Shown: positions 1-4,742 of the stretch, piece after piece
Numbering within the stretch: position 1 is the first letter of the stretch
How the letters are laid out: each line of letters begins with the position of its first letter
Program-made: the position numbers and the translations under genes
The notes under the pieces: generated by a model
Database searches by the model: none
Told to the model about the DNA's origin: nothing
Seen by the model: the letters and a program-made list of their open reading frames with translations, nothing else
Assembly: GCA_965365655.1 (NCBI GenBank)
Contig: CBDUCN010000332.1
Location: forward strand, 1 to 5,627
DNA: 5,627 nucleotides
DNA from: JBFHNV01 sp965365655
GTDB lineage: Bacteria; Pseudomonadota; Gammaproteobacteria; HK1
Direction of reading: 5' to 3'

Positions 1-1239
1 TTCGTGCAGGCGCGCGCGGAGCGCCGCCCGGTGGTGCTCGGCATTCCGTTCGACCTGCAGAACCGTCCGTGGGAGGGCGACGTGCGGCTGCCGGCGCCGT
101 CGCGCACGCTGATGAGCGCGCCGGCCCCATTGCCGCCGGCGGCGCCGGACGTCGAGCGCGCGGCGCGCGTCGTGGCCGGCGCCGGGCGCGTGCTCGTGTT
201 CGCTGGCCTCGGCGCGGTAGAGGCGGGCGCGGGTCCCGCATGCCGCGCGCTCGCCGCGAAGACCGGCGGGCTGCTCACGACCACGCTTCCCGCACGCGGA
301 CTGTTCCACGACGACCCGTTCTGCATCGGCATCACGGGCAGCTTCTCCACCGAGGTCGGCCTCGAGTGCGTGAAGCAGGCAGACCTCGTCATCGCGGTCG
401 GCTGCTCGCTCGCGTTTCACGCCGGCGGCGGCGGTCAGCTGTGGCCGAACGCCGAGGTGCTGCACGTGGACCTCGCGCCGCGCTCGGTGAGTCAGGGCCA
501 GACGGTCGCGCGCCATCACCTGCGCGCGGACGCGCGTCTCGGCGTCGAGGCGCTGACCGCGGCGCTGCCGGCGCGCGAGACGGCGTGGCGCGACAACGCG
601 CTCGCCGAACGCATCCGCAGCGAGCCGCCGGACAGCGCGCGCTTCGACGTCGAGCCGGGGCTGCTCGACCCGCGGGATGCGGTCGCGGCGCTGGAAGACG
701 CGATACCGCCGGACTGGGAGCTGGTGAACTCGTCGGGGCATTGCTCGGCGTTCTTCGCGCAGATGCCGTCGCGGCCGAACGAGCGCTTCCTGACGATCCG
801 CGAGTTCGGCGCGATCGGCAACGGCACCTCGTTCGCGATGGGCGTCGCGGCCGCGCGGCCGGACCGCCAGGTCGTGCTGTTCGACGGCGACGGCAGCCTG
901 ATCATGAACATCCAGGAGCTCGAGACGATCGCGCGCCACGGCCTCAAGGTCCTCATCGTCGTGATGAACGACGGTGCGTACGGCTCCGAGGTGCACAAGC
1001 TGCGCTCGGAGGGCCTGCCGGAGGCCGGGTCGGTGTTCGGGTTCGCGGACTTCGCCGCGATCGCGAAGGGCTTCGGTCTGGACGGGCGCACCATCACCGA
1101 CGCCGCCGACATCCCGGGCGCGGTGGCCGCGTTCGCGAGCAGCGGCGGCGGCGCGGCGGTGTGGGACCTGCGGGTCTCGGACAAGGTCGTCTCACGGATC
1201 ACCCGCCAGGCGCATCCGCCGCGCAAGCCCGCCGGCTGA
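1..1239 (+). CDS. ThDP-dependent enzyme, acetolactate synthase/benzoylformate decarboxylase superfamily (5' partial)
   Basis: The reading frame is open from base 1, so the start is off the left edge; the GTG at 4 is only an internal valine. About 412 residues are present of the usual 530-600. The missing part is the N-terminal PYR domain with the catalytic glutamate; its last strand (VVLGIPFDL) is still visible. The central nucleotide-binding-like domain covers roughly window residues 50-195. The C-terminal PP domain covers about 220-400 and has EFGAIGNG from residue 268, then GDG at 296-298 and Asn323. The 24-residue spacing fits the GDG-X(24-27)-N motif that binds Mg2+ and thiamine diphosphate. 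These enzymes decarboxylate or ligate 2-oxo acids in the cytoplasm. The substrate cannot be read from this fragment; biosynthetic IlvB, an oxo-acid decarboxylase or a catabolic relative all remain possible. The superfamily is secure, the specific reaction is not. It may be co-directional with the GST gene but is not tightly linked to it. Confidence 0.93.
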   Translation, partial: FVQARAERRPVVLGIPFDLQNRPWEGDVRLPAPSRTLMSAPAPLPPAAPDVERAARVVAGAGRVLVFAGLGAVEAGAGPACRALAAKTGGLLTTTLPARGLFHDDPFCIGITGSFSTEVGLECVKQADLVIAVGCSLAFHAGGGGQLWPNAEVLHVDLAPRSVSQGQTVARHHLRADARLGVEALTAALPARETAWRDNALAERIRSEPPDSARFDVEPGLLDPRDAVAALEDAIPPDWELVNSSGHCSAFFAQMPSRPNERFLTIREFGAIGNGTSFAMGVAAARPDRQVVLFDGDGSLIMNIQELETIARHGLKVLIVVMNDGAYGSEVHKLRSEGLPEAGSVFGFADFAAIAKGFGLDGRTITDAADIPGAVAAFASSGGGAAVWDLRVSDKVVSRITRQAHPPRKPAG

Positions 1240-1288
1240 GGGCGCCGCAGGCCTCCGCGGGCTAGGGCCGCGTGCCGCGCGTAGGAGT

Positions 1289-1338
1289 CACCGGGGCGGG
1301 GCGTGGATAGGTCGGGCCGATCCCGGCTCGCCCCGGTG
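1289..1338 (+). other. Large GC-rich stem-loop downstream of the ThDP gene
   Basis: CACCGGGGCG (1289-1298) pairs perfectly with CGCCCCGGTG (1329-1338), giving a 10-bp stem around a 30-base loop that contains a weaker inner pairing. It starts 50 bases after the ThDP enzyme stop. No T-run follows, so it is not a standard intrinsic terminator. It could protect the 3' end of the mRNA or help Rho-dependent termination; that is inference. Confidence 0.4.
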
Positions 1339-1350
1339 GCAGCCCCGATG

Positions 1351-1366
1351 GAGCTGTCGGCAGCTC
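1351..1366 (+). other. Short perfect hairpin, GAGCTG/CAGCTC with TCGG loop
   Basis: Six-base arms at 1351-1356 and 1361-1366 flank a four-base TCGG loop. It lies 12 bases after the larger stem-loop and 120 bases before the GST start. No U-tract follows. It may form part of a composite 3' structure for the upstream transcript or part of the GST leader; the sequence does not decide between these. Confidence 0.35.
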
Positions 1367-1485
1367 TCGCCTCACCCACTTGCGGGGCGCGTGGCGCACG
1401 AGCGGGGGCGCGCGCGCCAACAAGTGACGCGACCGTCCGCCGCGGCGCTATGCTCCGGACTTTACGATGACCCGGTGCCCGCCCC

Positions 1486-2103
1486 ATGAGTGACGACGCC
1501 ATCACCCTGTACGGTCACGTCCGTTCCGGCAACGTCTACAAGGCAGCCCTGATGCTCGCGCTGACGGGCACGGCGTACACCTTCCGCGAGGTCGACCTGC
1601 CGGGCGGCGAGACCCGCGGCGACGCGTGGCGTGCGCGCAATCCGTTCGGCAGGGTGCCGATGCTGGTGCACGGCGACGTCGTGATCCGGCAGTCGAACAC
1701 GATCCTGCTGCACCTCGCGGCGCACACGAAGCGCTTCGGCGCGGGGCCGGACGCGGCGAAGCGCCTGCGCATCAGCGAGTGGCTGTTCTGGGAGCAGGAC
1801 CAGATGTTCACGTTCGTCGGTCGCCGGCGCTTCCTGATCAAGGTCGCGAGCGGCGACCCGGCCGTGATCGCGTTCCTCGGCACCCACGGCGAACAGGCGC
1901 TGGACACGCTGGAGGCCGTGCTGGCGCGTGAGCCGTTCCTCGCGGGCGCCGACCCGACCATCGCCGACGTCGCGGTGTACGCCTACGCGCGGCTGGCCGA
2001 GGAGGCGGACTACGACCTGGCCGCTCGCCCGGCCATCCGCGCGTGGCGCGGGCGCATCGAGGGGTTGCCGAATTGGGGGGCGCCGCAGGCACTGATCGGA
2101 TAG
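1486..2103 (+). CDS. Glutathione S-transferase family protein
   Basis: This complete 205-residue protein has the normal length for a cytosolic GST, an enzyme that conjugates glutathione to electrophiles or carries out related thiol chemistry. The N-terminal thioredoxin-like domain (about 5-80) starts with a beta strand (ITLYG), followed by Ser14-Gly15-Asn16 in the place of the usual G-site Ser/Cys. The cis-proline motif RVPML (Pro58) and Gln69-Ser70 follow; the latter stands for the common Glu-Ser pair that holds the gamma-glutamyl group. The helical C-terminal domain (about 90-200) contains FLAGADPTIADV, the usual LxGxxxTxAD N-capping box. The ATG at 1486 is well placed for the fold and has no clear Shine-Dalgarno sequence. 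An upstream ATG at 1450 is in frame but reaches a stop after six codons. The gene converges with the RIO kinase gene 40 bases downstream. Class and substrate are not assignable. Confidence 0.93.
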   Translation: MSDDAITLYGHVRSGNVYKAALMLALTGTAYTFREVDLPGGETRGDAWRARNPFGRVPMLVHGDVVIRQSNTILLHLAAHTKRFGAGPDAAKRLRISEWLFWEQDQMFTFVGRRRFLIKVASGDPAVIAFLGTHGEQALDTLEAVLAREPFLAGADPTIADVAVYAYARLAEEADYDLAARPAIRAWRGRIEGLPNWGAPQALIG

Positions 2104-2109
2104 CTGGTC

Positions 2110-2140
2110 GCGACCCGGCGCGCGATGCGCTGAGGGTCGC
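2110..2140. terminator. Possible shared hairpin between convergent GST and RIO kinase genes
   Basis: GCGACCC (2110-2116) is complementary to GGGTCGC (2134-2140), with 17 bases between them. The structure fills most of the 40-base gap between two convergent stop codons, where a bidirectional terminator is expected. Neither strand has a T-run after the stem, so intrinsic termination would be weak. Treat it as a candidate only. Confidence 0.3.
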
Positions 2141-2143
2141 CGC

Positions 2144-2992
2144 TCAGGAGACCGTCATCCGCCCCAGCTCCCGTGCCTCGGCTTCCCGGCGCGCCTCGTC
2201 TATCTGGTCGAGCACCGCGTCCACGTCGGCGGCTTCCTCGACCCGCGAGTGGCGTCCGGTGAGCACCGTGTCGGGCTGCAGCTCGCCGCCCTCGTACAGA
2301 TCCCAGATCTCGACGGCGAACTGCGTCTCCGCGAGCTCCGGGGCGGCGCGGGAGAAGGTGCTGCGCATGTTGTCCACGTCCCGCGCCAGCAGGCGGAACG
2401 CGTTGTTGTTACCCGATGCGTTCACTGCCTGTGGAAGGTCGATGATGACCGGCCCGTCAGCGTCGAGCAGCACGTTGTACTCGGACAGGTCGCCGTGGAT
2501 GATGCCTGCGCAGAGCATGCGCACGATCTGCCGGATCATGAAGTCGTGCCACAGCAGCGCCTGCGCGCGCGTGATGTCGACCTCGCCGATGCGCGGCGCC
2601 GGCTCGCCGGACTCGTCGCACACCAGCTCCATGAGCAGCACCCCGTCGTGCACGCCATGCGGTACCGGCACGCGAACACCGGCGTCGGCGAGCTTGTAGA
2701 GCGCTTCCACCTCGGCGTTCTTCCACTGGGATTCCTGCACCTCGCGGCCGTGCCGGCTGCGCCGGCCGGCGGCCCGGGCATCGCGGCTGCCGCGGGAACG
2801 GCGCCCCTCGCGGTAGTCGGTGGCGGTGCGGAAGCTGCGCCGGTCGGAATCCTTGTAGACCTTCGCGCAACGTACCTCGTCCCCGCATTCCACGACGTAG
2901 ACGAAGGCTTCCTTGCCGCTCTGGAGCTGGCCCAGGACGTGGTCGACCATGCCCTCGTCCACCAGCGCCTGCAGACCCGTTGGAACTCGCAC
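2144..2992 (-). CDS. RIO1-family serine protein kinase
   Basis: This 282-residue atypical kinase shows the RIO hallmarks. A glycine-poor nucleotide loop (SGKEAFVYVVE, residues 25-35) is followed by the ATP-anchoring lysine Lys44 in CAKVYK. An Arg/Ser-rich flexible loop spans about 49-92, and a hinge-like MELV lies at 121-124. The catalytic loop is HGDLSEYNVLL with Asp168 and Asn173, and the metal-binding Asp185 lies in IIDLPQAVN. All catalytic residues are present, so activity is expected. Archaeal and eukaryotic RIO kinases act in small ribosomal subunit maturation; the bacterial role is poorly defined. The GTG at 2992 is chosen because it gives the usual N-terminus (about 25 residues before the nucleotide loop) and because an in-frame TGA lies two codons upstream. 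No good Shine-Dalgarno sequence precedes it, so translation probably depends on the small gene that ends 3 bases before. Cotranscription with that gene is inferred. Confidence 0.93.
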   Translation of the reverse strand: MRVPTGLQALVDEGMVDHVLGQLQSGKEAFVYVVECGDEVRCAKVYKDSDRRSFRTATDYREGRRSRGSRDARAAGRRSRHGREVQESQWKNAEVEALYKLADAGVRVPVPHGVHDGVLLMELVCDESGEPAPRIGEVDITRAQALLWHDFMIRQIVRMLCAGIIHGDLSEYNVLLDADGPVIIDLPQAVNASGNNNAFRLLARDVDNMRSTFSRAAPELAETQFAVEIWDLYEGGELQPDTVLTGRHSRVEEAADVDAVLDQIDEARREAEARELGRMTVS

Positions 2993-2995
2993 CGA

Positions 2996-3124
2996 TCAGC
3001 GCGTCCGGTCCACGCCCAGGACGTCCCGGGCACTCTTCTTCGCCTTCTTGGCCGCCTTCTTCTCCTTCGGCGTGAGCAGGGCTTTCTTCTTGTCTTCGCG
3101 GTTGCTTCTCTGTTCCTTGCTCAT
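2996..3124 (-). CDS. Small Lys/Arg-rich protein upstream of the RIO kinase
   Basis: This 42-residue reading frame starts at the ATG at 3124 (MSKEQRSNREDKKK) and ends at TGA 2998-2996, three bases before the kinase GTG. It is very basic (11 Lys, 5 Arg against 6 acidic residues) and contains TPKEKKAAKKAKK at about 18-30, probably a charged helix or a disordered nucleic-acid-binding tail. I have an uncertain recollection of similar short MSK-Q-SNKE-KK proteins in other proteobacteria, annotated only as hypothetical. The frame stays open upstream to 3376, but that extension reads as unstructured Pro/Arg-rich sequence, crosses the leader hairpin, and looks like chance. Function is unknown. The tight coupling to a RIO kinase and the basic charge suggest a kinase substrate or an RNA/ribosome-linked partner, which is inference. 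Confidence 0.7.
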   Translation of the reverse strand: MSKEQRSNREDKKKALLTPKEKKAAKKAKKSARDVLGVDRTR

Positions 3125-3146
3125 CGGTATTGCTCGACTGGTTGGG

Positions 3147-3171
3147 CCCGCACCGGCAGAGCCGGCACGGG
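3147..3171 (-). promoter_or_regulatory. Leader RNA hairpin of the small-protein/RIO kinase operon
   Basis: Arms at 3147-3157 and 3161-3171 flank a three-base loop, 22 bases upstream of the small-gene ATG. Read as minus-strand RNA, all 11 positions pair, two of them as G-U wobbles. Read as plus-strand RNA, the same two positions become A/C mismatches. The structure is therefore best formed in the transcript of this operon. It could influence translation start or mRNA stability. Confidence 0.4.
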
Positions 3172-3254
3172 TGAGGCAATGGCGCGTCGGGGTCGGGTGA
3201 CCGCGGGGCGGGCCCGCCAGGTTTCCGCGGTTCGCGGCGGCGGGGTAACGGATC

Positions 3255-3284
3255 AGTATGCACGAGTCGGGCGGACGGTGACAG
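3255..3284 (-). promoter_or_regulatory. Weak candidate sigma-70 promoter for the RIO kinase operon
   Basis: On the minus strand, CTGTCA (3284-3279) and CATACT (3260-3255) are separated by 18 bases. Each matches the -35 or -10 consensus at four of six positions. Transcription would start near 3248 and give a leader of about 125 bases containing the hairpin at 3147-3171. A perfect dyad lies directly upstream at 3287-3305. The match is weak and other starts are possible. Confidence 0.22.
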
Positions 3285-3286
3285 TG

Positions 3287-3305
3287 ATCGCTCATATGGA
3301 GCGAT
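3287..3305. promoter_or_regulatory. 19-bp dyad, possible operator (ATCGCTC/GAGCGAT)
   Basis: Perfect 7-base arms at 3287-3293 and 3299-3305 surround the five-base spacer ATATG. The arm centres are 12 bases apart, close to one helical turn, as in many binding sites for dimeric regulators. It lies just upstream of the candidate minus-strand -35 at 3284, a usual place for an activator site. No regulator gene is nearby. Confidence 0.35.
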
Positions 3306-3368
3306 TCCGGGATCACCGTAATGGAGCCGCCTTGGCGCTTGTGAGCTGAGCTTGGGGAATCGCGGGGG

Positions 3369-3392
3369 GCCGACATCGCTGAAGATATCGGC
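3369..3392 (-). other. Inverted repeat with 9-base arms in the intergenic region
   Basis: Arms at 3369-3377 and 3384-3392 are complementary at eight of nine positions around a six-base loop. In minus-strand RNA the remaining position is a U-G wobble, so a full nine-pair stem could form. No T-run follows it and no gene is adjacent. Confidence 0.25.
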
Positions 3393-3437
3393 GAAACACC
3401 GCCGGGCGTCGCCGGGATCGTGCCAGCCGATGTGTCT

Positions 3438-3451
3438 GAGGACCGGTCCTC
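3438..3451. promoter_or_regulatory. 14-bp perfect palindrome (GAGGACCGGTCCTC)
   Basis: The sequence GAGGACCGGTCCTC equals its own reverse complement, with no spacer. It lies in the gap between the divergent RIO operon and PEP-CTERM gene, far from either start codon. A protein-binding site is possible, and chance in GC-rich DNA is also possible. Confidence 0.25.
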
Positions 3452-3556
3452 TCAACCGTGAAGCGCGGGTTTGCGGGGAGATTGAAGCGACGGGTGCGCA
3501 CAGCCTACGTTTCGACGGCCGTTGATTCAGACCATCGTATCGCGGCGATGCCATGG

Positions 3557-3581
3557 AACTTGCGTTTCAACGAAGCAAGTT
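3557..3581. repeat. Inverted repeat with 7-base perfect arms
   Basis: AACTTGC (3557-3563) is the reverse complement of GCAAGTT (3575-3581), with 11 bases between them. The arm centres are 18 bases apart. It lies about 220 bases upstream of the sigma-54 promoter, within the range at which enhancer-binding proteins act, but nothing else supports that role. Confidence 0.2.
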
Positions 3582-3664
3582 GCTGCGTTCGCAATAGGGG
3601 CTTCGAACGAGATCAGACAGACGGGTTGGTCCGACCCCAGCTCCGGTCCGCCTGAGCCTCGCCC

Positions 3665-3683
3665 CACGACATGAAGGGTCGTG
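3665..3683. promoter_or_regulatory. Candidate upstream activator dyad for the sigma-54 promoter (distal)
   Basis: CACGAC (3665-3670) and GTCGTG (3678-3683) are perfect 6-base arms with a 7-base spacer, 19 bp in all. The centre, 3674, is about 126 bases before the predicted start of the sigma-54 transcript, where NtrC-type activators usually bind. The centre of the next dyad is 50 bases downstream. The two dyads do not share an obvious common motif, which weakens the case. Confidence 0.25.
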
Positions 3684-3714
3684 AGCCCTCGAGCCCGCCA
3701 TGAGTGTCGGAATT

Positions 3715-3733
3715 CTTTACACGGCGTGAAGAG
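3715..3733. promoter_or_regulatory. Candidate upstream activator dyad for the sigma-54 promoter (proximal)
   Basis: An imperfect inverted repeat around GGC (3723-3725) pairs CTTTACAC with GTGAAGAG at six of eight positions. Its centre, 3724, is about 76 bases before the predicted transcript start. It overlaps another GTGT-N11-ACAC symmetry at 3704-3722. An enhancer-binding protein such as PrsR is the obvious candidate ligand from family knowledge; no binding site consensus was used. Confidence 0.25.
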
Positions 3734-3774
3734 CCTCGATCATAAGATACTGAAAACGCTGGACAATGGGTTTA

Positions 3775-3789
3775 TGGCGCAGAATTTGC
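3775..3789 (+). promoter_or_regulatory. Sigma-54 (RpoN) -24/-12 promoter of the PEP-CTERM gene
   Basis: TGGCGCAGAATTTGC carries the -24 element TGGC with GG at 3776-3777 and the -12 element TTGC with GC at 3788-3789. Exactly ten bases lie between GG and GC, as in TGGCACG-N4-TTGC. Transcription should start near 3800, leaving a leader of about 50 bases before the ATG at 3850. Control of PEP-CTERM genes by RpoN with the PrsK/PrsR system is known from exosortase-bearing bacteria such as Zoogloea, so the position in front of this gene is meaningful. Confidence 0.6.
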
Positions 3790-3837
3790 CTGCATGTGGA
3801 TTGCCAGACGGGATCAGGACGGGTTCGAATTCACGCG

Positions 3838-3846
3838 AGGGGGGAG
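3838..3846 (+). promoter_or_regulatory. Ribosome binding site deciding the PEP-CTERM start
   Basis: The run AGGGGGGAG ends three bases before the ATG at 3850; its upstream AGG is about nine bases away. It supports this ATG over in-frame upstream starts and places a signal peptide directly at the N-terminus. Confidence 0.6.
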
Positions 3847-3849
3847 CTG

Positions 3850-4521
3850 ATGATTCGCAAGAAGCGGCTGATAGGTTCGACGCTAGGGTCGATTGTTCTT
3901 CTGGCGGCCATGCAGACAGCGATGGCTGTGCCGGTCGTGTTCACCGATCGGACTGCCTGGGAGACCGCAGTCGCAGGAGCCATAATCACCGAGACCTTCA
4001 ACGGCGTGCCAACGCAAATCATCGGGACTGGCACGACCACGCTGGGACTGCTGGATTTCACACTCGATGCGAACGATCCCGGCAACCTCAATCAGATCTT
4101 CACCTCGAGCCCCGGCAACAACGCTTTTCAGGGTCGGGTTTCGAATGGACAGACGTTTGCCGGTGGGCCAATTGCTTCGTTCATAGACGTCGCGTTCGGC
4201 AGTTCGGTCAACGCCTTCGGGGCGGATTTCACGTCGACGACGAGCGGCGCGGAGCTGCAACTGTCGAATGGATCGACAGTGCTCTTCTCTGACCACCTTG
4301 TTTCAGGGGGTGGCACCGGCTTTCTCGGCATCATCGACGTTGTCTCGTTCTCCAGTGTCGACTTCTCCGCCGTCGCGCCTGCCTCGGCTAACGTGGCTGA
4401 GGTGTTCCAGATGGACAACGCCAGCTGGAGCAGTGCGGACGTCCCTGAGCCTGGTATCCTCGTCCTGTTCGGCGCTGGCCTGTTCGGTCTTTGCCTGCCG
4501 CGGCGCAGAAGGTCGCCATAA
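3850..4521 (+). CDS. PEP-CTERM sorting domain-containing exported protein
   Basis: This 223-residue surface or secreted protein begins with a signal peptide: basic MIRKKR, a hydrophobic core to about residue 21, and likely cleavage after Ala26 in TAMA. The body is Thr/Ser/Gly/Asn-rich and beta-strand-like, with FGADFT and a late MDNASW of the type common in PEP-CTERM proteins; no enzyme motif is seen. The C-terminal sorting signal is complete: VPEP at 198-201, a hydrophobic segment at about 203-217, then RRRR at 218-221. Exosortase (EpsH/XrtA type) is expected to recognise and cut it at the membrane during export, often in exopolysaccharide or floc formation. The start is the ATG at 3850 because the G-rich ribosome site at 3838-3846 sits just before it. 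Longer versions from 3766 would begin upstream of the sigma-54 promoter. Codon use is less GC-biased than in the neighbours. No exosortase gene is in view. Confidence 0.92.
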   Translation: MIRKKRLIGSTLGSIVLLAAMQTAMAVPVVFTDRTAWETAVAGAIITETFNGVPTQIIGTGTTTLGLLDFTLDANDPGNLNQIFTSSPGNNAFQGRVSNGQTFAGGPIASFIDVAFGSSVNAFGADFTSTTSGAELQLSNGSTVLFSDHLVSGGGTGFLGIIDVVSFSSVDFSAVAPASANVAEVFQMDNASWSSADVPEPGILVLFGAGLFGLCLPRRRRSP

Positions 4522-4560
4522 CGCGTTTCGCATTAACCAACTTGCCAGTCGCAAGTCCTG

Positions 4561-4590
4561 AAAAGCCCGGTTCTGCCGGGCTTTTCTTTT
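4561..4590 (+). terminator. Intrinsic terminator after the PEP-CTERM gene
   Basis: AAAAGCCCGG (4561-4570) and CCGGGCTTTT (4576-4585) form a perfect 10-bp stem with a TTCTG loop, continuing into C and TTTT on the plus strand. It lies 39 bases after the stop. The minus strand also reads hairpin then TTTT, so it could stop the convergent PDZ gene transcript as well. Confidence 0.88.
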
Positions 4591-4606
4591 GTGTGCGACG
4601 CCGGCG

Positions 4607-4666
4607 TGAAATCGCCGGGCGCGAATCGTCCGGGTGTCGAAATCGCCGGTCATCGCCGGGGTTGGG
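4607..4666. repeat. Cluster of short ATCGCCGG-like repeats
   Basis: GAAATCGCCGG occurs at about 4608-4618 and again at about 4639-4649, with variants AATCGTCCGG near 4624 and ATCGCCGG near 4652. The copies are irregularly spaced and lie between the terminator and the PDZ gene end. They may be the remains of slippage or a degenerate repeat; no coding role is seen. Confidence 0.3.
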
Positions 4667-4678
4667 CACTGCCGACGG

Positions 4679-4742
4679 AACCATCAGAGCGCCGGCGCGG
4701 CCCGCGCCGGAACCATCAGGGCACCGGCGCGGCTCGCGCCGG
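4679..4742. repeat. 32-bp tandem duplication across the PDZ gene stop codon
   Basis: The copies 4679-4710 and 4711-4742 differ at three positions. Each contains the same perfect hairpin, CCGGCGCG and CGCGCCGG around a three-base loop (4692-4710 and 4724-4742). The right copy encodes the PDZ protein C-terminus and its TGA. The left copy, not a multiple of three away, could encode a similar ending (PARAAPAL then TGA) in another frame. The twin hairpins lie at the 3' end of the minus-strand mRNA and may stabilise it. Confidence 0.75.

Larger units (their letters stand above)
3125..3849. other. 725-base intergenic region between divergent transcription units
   Basis: No convincing gene is seen here. 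Open frames such as 3458-3655 (+) and 3313-3501 (-) have no ribosome site, no recognisable domain and unordered codon use. The region holds the leader, promoter candidate and dyads of the minus-strand kinase operon at its left end, the sigma-54 promoter of the PEP-CTERM gene at its right end, and palindromes between them. Base composition changes from very GC-rich on the left to clearly less so beyond about 3480. There is no tRNA and no recognisable insertion-sequence remnant. Confidence 0.6.

Noticed and set aside
1426..1454. Sigma-70 promoter before the GST gene using TATGCT at 1449-1454
   Set aside because: The -10 is only a partial match and no -35 lies at a proper distance; the nearest candidate would need a spacer of 20 bases or more.
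516..1505. Long minus-strand open frame opposite the ThDP enzyme
   Set aside because: It is a shadow of the plus-strand gene in GC-rich DNA; the translation is Arg/Ser/Ala-rich with no domain, while the plus frame has clear ThDP motifs.
3207..3218. 12-bp palindrome GGCGGGCCCGCC
   Set aside because: Made only of G and C in a very GC-rich stretch, so chance is the simplest explanation.
2249..3349. 366-codon plus-strand open frame across the RIO kinase
   Set aside because: It lies opposite the kinase and its small partner, both with recognisable protein features; this frame has none.
3000..3376. Longer 126-residue form of the small basic protein
   Set aside because: The N-terminal extension is low-quality sequence, spans the candidate promoter and leader hairpin, and adds nothing recognisable; the ATG at 3124 begins the basic domain.
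2457..3554. 365-codon minus-strand open frame overlapping the kinase in another frame
   Set aside because: The Arg/Gly/Pro-rich translation has no recognised domain and competes with the secure kinase frame.
3458..3655. Possible 65-residue plus-strand gene in the intergenic region
   Set aside because: GTG start with no ribosome site, mixed codon use, no recognised similarity; likely chance.
3819..3840. tRNA T-arm-like GGTTCGAATTC
   Set aside because: The flanking bases do not form a T-stem and no anticodon, D arm or acceptor stem surrounds it.
3766..3849. Upstream start for the PEP-CTERM protein
   Set aside because: It would begin upstream of the sigma-54 transcript start and would bury the signal peptide behind 28 residues; the ATG at 3850 has a strong ribosome site.
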